This document shows positions 34,922 through 46,770 of a DNA stretch of 64,000 bases, in pieces. The stretch is from assembly GCF_029168945.1 (NCBI RefSeq), contig NC_083605.1, positions 3,851,280-3,915,279 on the forward strand. Direction: 5' to 3'. The position numbers and the translations under genes were made by a program. Under the pieces are notes generated by a model. It made no database searches. It saw nothing but the letters and a program-made list of their open reading frames with translations, and was not told the DNA's origin. This DNA is from Cannabis sativa (Eukaryota > Streptophyta > Magnoliopsida > Rosales > Cannabaceae). Within the stretch, counting starts at the first letter, position 1. Every line of letters starts with the position of its first letter.

Positions 34922-36183
34922 TGTTGCTAAATTTATGATTACTACGCAAGTATACGCAATCAAGTAGTACACTCACACAGGTGAGGTCGAACCACAGGGA
35001 ATTGGACTAATTACTACTAAATTATACTATTGATTCTATCTGGTAAAAGAATACTTTTTATGAATTAAATAAAACAATTCAGAAAATTAAAACTAACAAA
35101 AGGAAGATTAATCAAGATAAGAAAATAGGGAGACGAATCCTGTTGTTAAGTTACCAATGTTAATGTTTAAATGCTATCCTTCTCTTGAAGTGAATGACAG
35201 ATTATGAATTAACCTAGCTCTTTTCAGATCTTCTAGGTTCTAAATCTCATGCTCTCTAATTAATCTCTTAATTAAACCAACATGAAATCAGCATTAAGCA
35301 ATAATCTAAATGTCACAAAGGCTATGTAAATACTTTCGTTTCACATCAAAACCTAGACTATCCAATTTTAGCATTCTCAATTCTCACTTTTCAGATTTTG
35401 AATTGAGATCATAAAACATGTAAAAGGTGATCAATCTTGCACATGGAACACAAATATGAATAGTATTCACAATCAAGATGGAGGAATGGCAATTAATCAT
35501 TAACTAAGAAAAACTTAAACAACATTCATCGTTCTCCCTAAATAGGAGTTTAGTTCAAAACATCCATAATCAAATCCATAATTAACATTGAAATAGAAAA
35601 GAACATAGAAAAATTAAAGAGAAGAGAAAGAACTAGTTGACGCAATTGATCCGGGTCGCCACAAGCCGCTCTTCTAGCCTCCTTCTTTGTTTCTAGGGTT
35701 CCAATTCTCAATAATCCCTAATTTTCACGAACCCTTGCTATTTAAACCAATTCTCATCTTTAAAATTCGTGAAATTACGAAATTGCCCAAAAATCCCGTC
35801 ATAAGGGTCCCCGTCGCGACTGGCAAAGCCCCCGTCGCGACGGGAGTTCACTTCGAATTTTTTTAAAACTTTCTGCCAGTTCCAGTCGCGACTGGAAAAT
35901 TCCCAGTCGCGACTGGAGTGCAGTTTGAGTTCTTGGGGATGTCTCTGCCAATTCCCGTCGCGACTGGCGAATTCCCCGTCGCGACTGGAACTGGCAGCGA
36001 CACCAATTTTGGATTTTCTTCTCGATTCTTTCGCCATTTCGCCTCAATTCTTGTACATACTTTCTTTAAATGCCCGAGGACCTGAAACAAAAGAATCAAG
36101 CGTAATATAGCCCTAAAACTAGAAACAAAGAGTGAAAACTAACCGAAATATGACCCGAATCTTAGACTAATTTTAGCCTAACA
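34922..36183. mobile_element. Solo LTR with TCGCGA palindromes
   Basis: 1262 bp starting TGTTGCTAAATT and ending AATTTTAGCCTAACA, flanked by an exact CATAC duplication (34917-34921 and 36184-36188). It contains six copies of a TCGCGA-centred motif at 35810-35990, mostly CAGTCGCGACTGG or CCGTCGCGACTGG. No internal domain remains, so the superfamily is unknown. A solo LTR arises by recombination between the two LTRs of a full element. Confidence 0.85.
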
Positions 36184-36778
36184 CATACTTATAGGTGTTC
36201 AAAGAGGTACTTAACGAAAAAATTAAAGTAGCGTTTGGTTGGAGGCATGTAATGAAATAGAATAGAATGGAAAGGAAATAATTTTCATTTCATTCTTTTG
36301 TTTGGTTGCATATTAAAGTATTGGAATATTATTCCAATGGAATGACCTTTCTACTATTTTGATGGAATGATTATTATATTTTGAAGTGGAAAAAAAGACC
36401 ATTCCAATACATGATGAGAAAAAATTTAATAATTTTTTTTATGCATTTTAAATTTTATTTCATTCCATTCTTATTCCTATCCCATTTCTATTTTTATGTT
36501 TTTATTCATTCTAATCAAATGCCACATACGTTCCACATTTATAAGTTTTCCAATCAAGTTTGAGAACACATACAAGATGATTAAGTTGTACAATTTGTCT
36601 AGTTCCATTAAATATGTTTCATTCTAGATTTAATAATTTAAAATTTGGGCTTTATATATATGTGCCTTATTTTAAACATTAATGAAGTTTGTACTAATGA
36701 AATAGGACAAAAATTACAGTTTGTACAAATATTGAATATTTGTGGAGTTAAGAAAAATTATAAGATTTATATCACTTA
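36184..36778. other. Spacer between two solo LTRs, with a MITE
   Basis: Contains MITE copy B at 36229-36525. The remainder is AT-rich without an ORF. Confidence 0.45.
36229..36525. mobile_element. Small MITE, copy B
   Basis: GTAGCGTTTGGTTGGAGG at the left is answered by an inverted TGGCATTTGATTAGAAT at the right. Same family as copy A at 34209. There is no coding sequence; a hAT-type origin is likely but unproven. Confidence 0.65.
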
Positions 36779-38838
36779 TGTAACGCCCTAATGCTAAGGC
36801 ACGCTACAGTGCTTTTTCAATTATTGTGCAATCTTTGCTAATCAAAGAAATTTCTTGAAAAACGTGTCAAATTAAAACTTTTGCTTTAAATATTAAACTT
36901 TGTAATAAAATATAATATTTACAAATCTCGGGATCCCTATTTCAAACTTTTGAAAATTTACTGTTTAAACTTTACATTCAAAATACACAAGTTCTGGGTC
37001 GCACAGTGACTTTCAAAATACAACTCCCAGATGTCCCGAGACCGAACACTCCAGGTCGCGCCGCTTGACATGTACAATCTCACCCGAACTCAGGTTCATT
37101 CCTGTTCAGCCTTCGCCTTTCCTTTACCTACACATGGAAGTAGAAACTGTGAGTCACCGTACCTCGCAAGAAATGCATATAACATACCATATAATTTCCG
37201 ACCTGTAAATAGGCGCCCATACACCTATTTACAGAGCTTAACAGATGAGTATGAACGTTCATTACCAGGGTACAACCACTATACCACATACACATCGCAC
37301 CTTACTGTACGAGTGTTGGTAGGGTTTATCCCGATCACTGAGTAACACTGAGTGATGTACCACACACCTTAGCATTTTTCCATGCTTGTGTTGGTATCAC
37401 TGTATCGTACTCAAAATCACAACAATCATTGTACCAATACACTCTATAACTTATTCATACAAGTGTTGGTAGTGTTTAACATAATTCAAGCATGCATATA
37501 TAAACACATATACACACATTCAGATAATCACATCATACATTATACACAGTTCTTACCTGTTTTCCGAATTCAAGTGTGCTGGCCGACCTGAACGGAATTC
37601 ACGTGCTAGATGGATGCCCTAATCACAATAATAGTAATAGTTAAATCACTTTCCGGGACTTAAAACTTGAAACTAAAAGTTTCCCTATCGATAAACCTCA
37701 TGGCAATACCCTAAATATCTCAAAATTGGCCAAAACTAGGGTTCTGAAAATTCCCCCAACAGGTAGACCGGTTCCCAACCGGCATCCCGGTTCTGGGTCA
37801 CCAACCTGGCCGACCGGTTGGTACAGACCACCCAGAACCGGAATTCCGGTTCTACTGCTGGGAACCAAAAATTTATCCCCCTTGATTCAAATCAATCCCA
37901 AACTTTACCAAACTCTCCAGTATACCTATACAATGTATAAACATCCATTTCCAATCAACAAATCACAGAACAAACCAATAATTCAATTTATGCCATTAAA
38001 GCTCAAAGCTTGAGTTTCAAAACTCAAGCTTGCTTAAAACCATACTCAAGCAATAAAATCAGCTGCTAGGAACTTCAATCAACTCAAACTAACCCTAGAA
38101 TTCGAATCCTAAACACATCAAACCTTAACAGCCCCTAAATTACAAAATCACCAATTCAACCTAACTTTAAAACTTGAAAACTAAGAAGGGTTCTTTAGGG
38201 CTTACCTCAACCTGAATCTTCCAAGCTTCCTTTGCTGGAAACTCCAAAATTTAACAGCCCTTCCCCCCTGATTTCTGCCCCAGCCGAAAGAGAAAAGAGA
38301 AAGAAAGAGAGAGTTCTCTTCAATTTGATTTTTCTTTGATTTTTCCCTCAAATGAAATGATTTTTCCTTTAATTAAAACTTGCTGAAAAACAAAGTGCTA
38401 GGTGTCAACTACTTGGGCAGCCACCTCACTCATCCATAAACAAAAGACCAAAATGCCCTTAGACTTAAAACTAGGGTATTTCCAAAGCTAGGGGTAAAAT
38501 GGTCAAAATCCATAACCCCGCTCAATCCCGATAATTAATTTTCTCTAAAATATTCCCCACTATAAAATAGGGTTCTAAACTTACTCATGTGATTATCTAG
38601 CCATCCATCGCATTTTCCGTTGTCGCCGAGCAAAAATTACAAAATTAACATATTTCACATATAAGCTAAATAATACCCCTAGAGTTTAATAAAATCTCCG
38701 GAATTGAGAAATTATAACTCTAATATTTATTTCCAAATATTGGGGTCCATAAATAAATTAATTCACAAATAATAATAAAATAATAAAAATTAGTGCTAAT
38801 TGCCTTTACTAATCCACATTACTAGAGCGGTCATTACA
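36779..38838 (-). mobile_element. Solo LTR of a gypsy family
   Basis: 2060 bp starting TGTAACGCCCTAATGC and ending GGTCATTACA, with an exact ACTTA duplication (36774-36778 and 38839-38843). Its first ~170 bp resemble the reverse complement of the 3' end of the 39555 element's LTR (AATCAAAGAAATTT, AAAAACGTG, TCTCGGGATCCC), so it is an older relative in minus orientation. At 37745-37870 it carries the same CCGG-rich palindromic module. Confidence 0.88.
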
Positions 38839-39385
38839 ACTTACAAACTCAAAAATTTAAGTACTTGTATTGTTATTTACCATTTTAATTATTATTTAAT
38901 ACATATTTATATAATATTAAGGCTATCTTTACTTAAAGGGGATGAGAAATAATGTATGATATTGATTCCTATATAATTATTTACTAAATTTTAGAAAAGA
39001 AAAAAGTAGTGGGCCCACATAAATTAAGGAGAAAATAAAGGAAAATATTCTCCCCTACTTTCAAAGAAAATACATTTCTTTTTCCTAACTTATTTTATTT
39101 TAATTTTATTAATAAAACATAAAAAAGATAAATATACATTTTAAAAGTCTATTAACAATAAATAATTACATGTTTTAATGATTTTGTCAAATTAATACAT
39201 TCTGATTATCTTTTCTAATTATCTAAACAAAATAATATAATTTGATTTTCTTTACAAGAAGTTTATTAAACAGCATAATAAAATATTATTTCTGATTATT
39301 TTCTATTTTAAAGCCGATTTATTTCTTTTACAGTTACAATTTAGTAAACGCGAATATATTAAGTTTTTCTTTTGTTGGGTAAATG
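38839..39385. other. AT-rich spacer
   Basis: No ORF. A GTAGTGGGCCCACAT stretch at about 39007 stands out in otherwise A/T-rich DNA. It ends at the hAT-like MITE. Confidence 0.4.
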
Positions 39386-39554
39386 TAGGGGTGTTCACTG
39401 TGCGGATATTGCGGGTTGTAACATTTTTTCCAAACTAAACTGCATATGCGGTTTTTCTAATTTCTCAAACCGTAACCGCACTGCGAGATCTTAAAATTGC
39501 AAAAACTACATCACAAAAATACAGTGTAATGCGGTGTCATTTGAGCAGTTTACA

Positions 39555-41788
39555 TGTAAAGCCCGCTTAGTTAATTTGGAAATTAGCAGTTGTTTATGAT
39601 TAATTATGAAATTATTTATAGCTATTTAAATAATTTATTACTGTTATTTATGGAATTCAGAAATGCATGATTATGCCATCAGTAGTTTTTAGATTTCGCA
39701 TTTCCGGTGTCCGGTATTTTGGAACTCGGCGTTTGGCTCAGTAGGAATCACAACTTAGTATGTTGGTAATTTGGGGACGGGTTTAGACATTGGGAATGTC
39801 GGGAATGGCCGGGAATTTAGAATGTCCCAAAAATACCCCTTTAGTATGATTTATGTGATTTTATGGGGGAGGGGCAAAATGGTCTTTTTGCCCATTAGAG
39901 TTTTGTCTTATGTGTTTATTAATTGTGAAAAATAAATGTTTATTCTATTGTTACTTGGCTGAAATAATATGTTAAATGCTTGATAAAACCCTTTTCCCTT
40001 TTAATTCCACACTTAGTCAAAATTAGAAAGAAATTTAAAAACTCACACACACCAACTCTCTCTCTCTCTTTCGGCCAAGCTTTGAGCAGCAAGGAGGGGG
40101 TGTTTCTCCTTTGATTTTGGCTGGTTATTCATCATCTCTTAGGTCCATTGCAAGCTAGGTTGGTTCTTGTCTTTCCCTCTTTAATTTCTTGGAAAAAAAT
40201 GTGTAAAAGTGATGATGCATGCATGTTTTTGTGGCTGTTTTTATGGCTGGGTTTAGTTGTTATTTTCTGAGGTTCAAAGCATGATTAATTGATGTTAATT
40301 GAGTTGTTTGAAGCATGATTAGTTAGGTTGTTCAAGCTTGTAAATTTTCTATGCAAAATGTGTGATTTTGATGAAATAGTATGTAATCTGTTACTATGTT
40401 GTTGCTGTTGTTCTTGTATGTTTCCAGAAGCTTATTCATGCTTATTTGAGTAGAATTAAATAGGTTTGGATGCATGTTAGTGGATTTGACCAAGTTTGAG
40501 TTTTGGAACTCAAAGCTTGGTCTTTAATGGTGAATTTTGTATATGTGTTTTCTGGGTGAATTTGATGCCTTGGATTTGTTCTAGGGATAGTTTAGAACAG
40601 GTCTGGAAAGTTTGGGACCAATTGGGGTTGAATTGGTCGAGTTATGGGATTTTTAGTTGGCTGCCTGCGAGGAACCCATTCCGGTTGTGCATCCGAATTC
40701 CGGATGGGGTTCAGAAATTCCCGTAACCGGAATTCCGGTTGGGCAACCTGGCCTACCTATTGGGGAATTTTTCCGAACCCTAGTTTTCCTCGTTTTTGGG
40801 TTTTTAGTGGGTATTGCCATGCTTTTTATCGATAAGGAAACTTTTAGTTTCAAGTTTTAGTCCCCGGAAGTGATTTAGCGTATCACTTATAGCGTTGTGA
40901 TTTTTATGGTTTAGGAGCCGCAATCCGCCGCTCGGCTTCGCATTACAGTCAAGTTGACCGACACCAAATCTAATCCGTAAGATTAGTATAACAAGATGCA
41001 TATGTAGATTACATGTTTAGCGTGCATGTAGGAAGCCCGCTAGATTACATTAGATATGTATTTAGGCTTTTGAACCATCCAACCCCGTCACGCTTCTAAG
41101 ACAGGCCGAGTACATGACCAAGAATGAGTATGACCGGCTCGACCGATCAGCCGACACTTGGTTGGTGGTTCAAAGGCTATTGACCTATCCCGTCGGTACA
41201 GGCGGGAGTATGACCAGCAGCCGGAGTATGACCGGTTCGACCGATCAGGAGGATACTTGTCAATAGTACCGTCCCCTGAACGTTCAAAACTCAGTACCAT
41301 GTTGGACATGGCAAGAAGTAGCTCCGCACCATGTTGGACATGGCAAGAGCGGACTCCGCATCGTGTTGGACACGGCAGCTAGTTATGTATGATATTTTTA
41401 TGCTTTTCTTACCGAGTCCGTCGACTCACAGTTTATGTTCATGTGTAGGTAAAGGCAAGGCTGTTGCTGATGGACCGTGAGCGAGCTTATGAGATTGTAC
41501 ATGTCGGGGCGGTTAGGCCTGGAGCGTACGATCCTCGGGACAGCACGGCTGAGATTTTTGTAACCGTCGTTAGACGACTTTATTTTGATGTAAAAGTTAA
41601 ACAGTGAAAACGTTTGTAAATGATTTTATAAATCGGGATCCCGAGACTTTTATAATATGTTTTACAAGTTTAATCAAAAAGCAAAAATTTAATTAATCAC
41701 GTTTTTCCATAAACCTCGTTGATTAGCAACGAGCTGCACAGTACGTTTAAAAATCACGTAATACGCCTAAGGTAGTTAGGGTGTTACA
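39555..41788 (+). repeat. 5' LTR of the gypsy element
   Basis: Identical or nearly so to the 3' LTR over the first ~1.1 kb and the last ~0.4 kb, but clearly divergent between about 40670 and 41390. That part holds CCGGAATTCCGG-type palindromes, repeated GTATGACCGG units and three ATGTTGGACATGGCA units. Confidence 0.95.
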
Positions 41789-41791
41789 ATT

Positions 41792-41803
41792 TGGTATCAG
41801 AGC
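41792..41803 (+). other. Primer-binding site of the gypsy element
   Basis: TGGTATCAGAGC, complementary to the 3' end of initiator tRNA-Met, starts three bases after the LTR end. Confidence 0.93.
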
Positions 41804-42034
41804 CGCCAGGTTGTCTTCCGAAGATCGTCACGACATGTACAATCATCATCAGCAGTTAGCTCGGTTCACGGTTCAGTAAGCCTTTATTGCTTTAGTAGTT
41901 TATTTTATTCAGTTATGAAAAAGAAAAGCCTGTTAGGAAGCATGTTAGTAGCCTGATAGTAGAATAGGCGCATGTTTCATTTCTAATTTCCAAATTAAGC
42001 GGCATTAGTAAGCTCGCCTTGAATACGACCTGAT

Positions 42035-43300
42035 ATGCCAACTCTTGGTTTCGCAGGCGGTTCTAATCAGATGGACGCCAGGCGGACTACCAGGAGTCAG
42101 GGCAACTCCGTGGGGTCGAATCAGGGAGAGGGAGCTCAGTTTCCCCCACCTGCTAGGGGCCGAGGCAGAGGTCCCCGAGGCAGGGCTCGTGGCCGGGGTG
42201 ATGAGAACCCGCCACAGGCTGCCCAGGCTCCCCCAGCCGATCAGGGAGCCCCGAATTGGGAGTTACGGTTTGCGGAGATGCAAGCCCGGATCGAAGAACA
42301 AGACCTCGAGATTCAGAGGTTGAGACAGCAGGGTGCTCCAGCAGTTCCTGTGCCCGTAGTTCCAGTGGCACCTGCCCCTGCTGCCCAGGCCGGGATGGTA
42401 GTGGCGGCCCATAGATTGGAACCTTTGTATGAGCGGTTCCGGAAGCAAGCACCTCCGGTATTCCTGGGAGGTCCAGATGTATCGAAAGCCGAGCAGTGGC
42501 TGACGGTGATTACCGGTCGAATTTCATGGGTGTCACCGGTAATGACAGAGTGGTGTGCGCCACATTTCAGTTCCAGGCGGACGCCCTGGTATGGTGGGAC
42601 ATGGTGTCTCAGATCCATGACGTCACCACCATGACTTGGGAAAGGTTCCAAGAACTCTTCAACGCGAAATACTATAATGAGGCGGTCAGAAGCGCCAAGA
42701 GGAAAGAGTTCGTTCACCTGACCCAGCGGGAGAATATGAGCGTCACTGAGTATACTACTCAGTTTGATCGGTTGGCGAGGTTGGCCTCGGGAATTGTGCC
42801 GACCGACTTCAGCAGGAAGGAGAAGTATCTGGACGGGTTGAATCCCAAGATCAGGCATGACCTGATGATTACCACCGACGACAGCACCACCTATGCTCAG
42901 ATGGTGGAGAAGGCACTGCGAGCTGAGGGCGCAGTGGGGTGCATGTCAGATTCAGTCAGTACTCCGGTTGGTGGCGGGACTCCTACCCCTCCTGCATCAG
43001 GCTATAACAGGGGGAGTAGCGGTTCGGCCATTGATCAGAGGAAGAGGGCACCCACTGCTTCCGGCGGCTCGAGTCAGAACAAGAGGTTCCGGGGGAACCA
43101 GAACAGAGGGAGTCGTCCTGGTGGTAATGAGACCCGATTCTCCTATCCCGAGTGCCCTAGCTGCAAGAGGCACCATCGGGGTGAGTGCAAGGGTCAGGGA
43201 TGCTTTCATTGTGGCATGCCCGGACACTTCAAGAGGGAATGTCCCCAGCTCCGGCCAGAGGCACCGAGAGCTCCAGCGATACCTACTCCAGCCAGGGTAT
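42035..43300 (+). pseudogene. gag of the gypsy element
   Basis: The polyprotein begins around 42035 (MPTLGF, then MDARRTT). The Arg/Gly/Pro-rich N-terminus is followed by the retrotransposon gag domain, where a frameshift near 42500 moves the reading from one frame to another (the SKAEQWL part, then [16 protein letters not shown]). Nucleocapsid follows with one CCHC zinc knuckle (C-F-H-C, H, C at 43201-43242), which would bind element RNA during particle assembly. The frameshift would separate capsid N-terminus from the rest. Shifted GC-richer codon use compared with host genes nearby is typical of such elements. Confidence 0.88.
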
Positions 43301-45242
43301 TCGCTATCACGCAGGCTGATGCAGATGCCAGCCCATCAGTTGTTACAGGTCAGCTTTTTATTAACAACTCGCTTTATTCAGTGCTGTTTGATTCTGGGGC
43401 TACACATTCTTATGTGGCGGCCAGAGTCTTTAGTAAGTTGGGTAGACCCTTTGATAGATATGAATCAGGGTTTGGAACCCTGTTACCTGGCGGAGAATTG
43501 GTTATCTCCAATAGGTGGATTAGGTCTATGCCGATCAGGATAGATGGTAGAGAGTTAAGCGCTGATCTGATAGAGATGAGCTTAGTCGAATTCGATATTA
43601 TTTTAAGAATGGATTTCCTATCTAAATATTCGGCGAGCATTGACTGTAAGAGGAACATGGTGGTCTTCCAACCGGAAAGTGAAGAACCGTTTGTATTTGC
43701 GGGTTCGGTTCAGGAATCTCGGATCCCGGTGATCTCGGCTATGTCAGCGAGAGAATTATTGCACGGTGGGTGCTTAGGGTTTCTGGCCGTGGTGGTGGAC
43801 ACCACTCGGCCAGACACCATTCGGCCAGAGGACATCAGAGTGGTTCGAGAATTTTTGGACGTTTTTCCCGAAGAACTTCCAGGGTTACCACCTCAGCGGG
43901 AGATCGATTTTGTGATTGACTTGGCACCAGGGGTGGATCCGGTTTCCAAAGCCCCGTATAGGATGGCTCCAGCTGAACTTAAGGAATTAAAGATTCAGCT
44001 CCAAGGGTTGGTTGACATAGGGTTCATTCGGCCCAGTGTGTCACCTTGGGGAGCCCCGGTTTTGTTCGTGAAGAAGAAGGATGGATCTATGAGGATGTGC
44101 ATCGACTACAGAGAGTTGAACAAGCTGACGGTGAAGAATAAATATCCATTACCTAGGATCGATGACTTGTTCGATCAGCTTCAGGGGAAGACGGTCTTTT
44201 CTAAGATTGATCTCCGTTCGGGTTATCATCAGTTGAGAATCCGAGAGGAGGACATTCCAAAGACGGCTTTAAAAAGCACTGCCCAGGTATGGACACTACG
44301 AGTTTTGGTTATGTCATTCGGACTAACCAATGCTCCTGCAACATTCATGGACCACGATGAATAGAGTATTCAAGGATTTCCTCGATATCTGTGTGATTGT
44401 GTTTATCGACGACATCCTCGTGTACTCTCAGTCAGAAGAGGAGCATGAGTTACATCTTCAGATGGTACTGCAACGACTTCGAGAACATAGACTCTACGCC
44501 AAGTTCAAGAAATGTGAGTTCTGGTTGTCTCAGGTGTCCTTCCTAGGGCACATTGTGAGTAAAGACGGGATCAAGGTGGATCCCGGGAAGATTGAATCCG
44601 TCAGGGATTGGCCGAGACCGAAGACAAGGATGACGAGATCGAAGCTTCTTGGGATTAGCGGGGTACTACCGTAGGTTCGTGGAGGGGTTCTCCAAAATTT
44701 CAATGCCCCTAACCGAGCTTACAAAGAAGAATCAGCGTTTTATCTGGTCAGATAAATGCGAAGCTAGTTTTCAGGAGCTGAAGCAGAGATTGATTACTGC
44801 TCCGGTGCTAGCTTTGCCTTCGGACAAGGAGAAGTTCGTGGTCTACTGTGACGCATCCAAACAGGGTTTGGGGTGCGTATTGATGCAGGCCGATCGGGTT
44901 ATCGCTTATGCCTCTCGTCAGTTAAAGGATTATGAACAGCGATACCCGACTCATGATCTAGAATTGGCCGCAGTGGTTTTTGCACTGAAGATTTGGCGGC
45001 ATTACCTGTATGGAGAGAAGTGTGAGATCTACACCGACCATAAGAGTCTCAAGTATTTCTTTACTCAGAAAGATTTAAACATGAGACAAAGGCGTTGGTT
45101 GGAATTAGTAAAGGACTATGATTGTGAGATCCTCTATCATCCCGGAAAAGCCAATGTAGTGGCCGATGCCCCGAGCGAAGTGGTCCCGGCAAGTAGCCGG
45201 CATGGTTCGCATTTCACCACAAACAGCGGAGGATATGGTTAG
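43301..45242 (+). pseudogene. Protease, reverse transcriptase and RNase H of the gypsy element
   Basis: Aspartic protease with the active site LFDSGATH lies at about 43386-43407. Reverse transcriptase starts near 43840 and shows [18 protein letters not shown] and the catalytic FIDDILVYS at about 44402. RNase H shows [10 protein letters not shown], the [10 protein letters not shown] helix and TDHKSL. Two frameshifts break the chain, near 44345 (where the sequence around the SFGLTNAP box is disturbed and runs into a stop) and near 44650. Another break follows RNase H at about 45170-45240. The domains are individually well preserved, so decay is recent or partly reflects consensus errors in the assembly. 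Confidence 0.9.
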
Positions 45243-45408
45243 ATCCAAGATTGAGTTTGTGGTAGGTCGGCTTCACAACTTGACGCCGCAATCCGATCCG
45301 TTGGAAAGAATAAAAGTCGCTCGTATGACGAATCCGTGAGTTAGTGAAAATCCGAGATGAGGTATTGGCCGGTCAAGCCAAAGACTTTTCGGTGTCGGAT
45401 AAAGTGGG

Positions 45409-46769
45409 ATGCTTTTGTATAAAGCCAGGGTTTGTGTTCCGAACAGTGTGGAATTGAGAAACGAGATCTTTGAGGAGGCTCATTCTACCCCGTATTCTCT
45501 GCATCCCGGCACCACCAAGATGTACCAGGATTTGAAACCGTACTTCTGGTGGAGCGGTATGAAGAAGAATTTGGTAGAATTCGTATCGAGATGCCTCACT
45601 TGTCAGCAGATCAAGGCTGAACATCAGAGACCAGCAGGGTTGTTGCAGCCTCTAACCCTACCAGAATGGAAATGGGAGGATATTACGATGGATTTTATGG
45701 TCGGGTTACCTAGGACCACGGGTATGTATGATTCCATCTGGGTAGTGGTGGACCGATTTACGAAATCTGCTCATTTTCTGCCGGTTAGAACAACATTTAC
45801 AGTGGATCAGTTGGCAGAGTTATATGTCAGGGAGATAGTGAGACTTCACGGGGTACCGAAGTCTATAGTTTCGGACAGGGATCCGAAGTTCACCTCCAAA
45901 TTTTGGCAAAGTTTGCAACGGGCAATGGGTACGAAGCTAAAATTCAGTACAGCATTCCATCCTCAGACAGATGGTCAGTCCGAAAGGACAATTCAGATAT
46001 TGGAGGATATGTTGAGAGCCTGAGTTATGGACTTTGAGGGTTCATGGAGTAAATACCTACCGTTAATAGAATTTTCATACAACAACAGTTATCAGAGTAC
46101 GATAGGGATGGCACCCTATGAACTGTTGTACGATAGGAAATGTAGATCCCCTATCCACTGGGATGAGACAGGGGAGAGGAAATACCTAGGTCCAGAGTCA
46201 GTTCAGTGGACCAATGAGGCAATAGAAAAGATAAAAGCTAGAATGCTTGCCTCACAGAGCAGACAGAAGAGTTACGCAGATCCGAAACGTAGAGATGTTG
46301 AGTTCCGAGTAGGGGACCATGTGTTTTTGCGAGTATCTCCGATGAAGGGGATTAAACGTTTCGGGAAAAGAGGCAAGTTATGCCCTAGATTTACAGGACC
46401 TTTCGAGATTCTCGAAAAGATAGGTCAAGTGGCATATCGGTTAGCATTGCCTCCAAATTCTTTATCAAGAAGTGCACAACGTATTTCATGTCTCAATGTT
46501 GAGAAAATACGTTTCGTACCCCTCTCATATACTCGATTATGAGAGTCTTCAGCTCAAATGCGTACATGTCATATGAGGAACAACCAGTGCAGATCCTGGA
46601 TAGAAAGGATAAAGTCCTTCGGAATAAGACCATAGCATTGGTCAAGGTTCTCTGGAGAAACAGTAAGGTGGAAGAAGCCACCTGGGAGCTAGAGTCAGAT
46701 ATGAGAGCTCAATATCCAGAGTTATTCAGGTTAGATTTCGGGGACGAAATCCTTTTAAGGGGGGAATAG
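45409..46769 (+). pseudogene. Integrase and chromodomain-like tail of the gypsy element
   Basis: The integrase zinc-binding part (HPGTTKMYQD, then CLTCQQIK) precedes the catalytic core, whose acidic residues appear in TMDFMVGLP, VSDRDPKF and QTDGQSERT. An in-frame TGA at 46021-46023 interrupts it where relatives read a codon for Cys or similar. Translation could resume in the same frame (46027-46542) with the GPFEILEKIG region. After a further frameshift near 46500 a C-terminal module reads PVQILDRKDKVLRNK, VKVLWRN and EEATWELE, resembling the chromodomain tail of Tekay/Del elements, which in relatives directs insertion into heterochromatin. The tail ends in FGDEILLRGE, overlapping the polypurine tract. 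Confidence 0.9.
46757..46766 (+). other. Polypurine tract of the gypsy element
   Basis: AAGGGGGGAA directly before the 3' LTR (46771). It primes plus-strand DNA synthesis in this class of element. Confidence 0.88.
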
Positions 46770-46770
46770 T

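Noticed and set aside
35738..36110. Overlapping ORFs rich in Ser-Arg-Asp
   Set aside because: Created by the repeated TCGCGA palindromes in a solo LTR; no start context or domain.
37031..38013. ORFs of 104 and 95 codons in the 36.8-38.8 kb region
   Set aside because: They lie inside a solo LTR with exact target duplication, lack conserved domains, and the second depends on the CCGG-rich palindromic module.
40496..41382. ORFs in the gypsy 5' LTR (and their equivalents at 47712-48598)
   Set aside because: They are LTR sequence upstream of the primer-binding site; frames differ between the two LTRs because of indels.
41792..41803. Possible tRNA gene
   Set aside because: The match to tRNA-Met is only the 12-base complement of its 3' end, adjacent to the LTR, which is a retrotransposon primer-binding site.
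42153..42858. Minus-strand ORFs of 99 and 181 codons over the gypsy gag
   Set aside because: They mirror the GC-rich gag frame on the plus strand, which has domain support; no independent family is recognisable.
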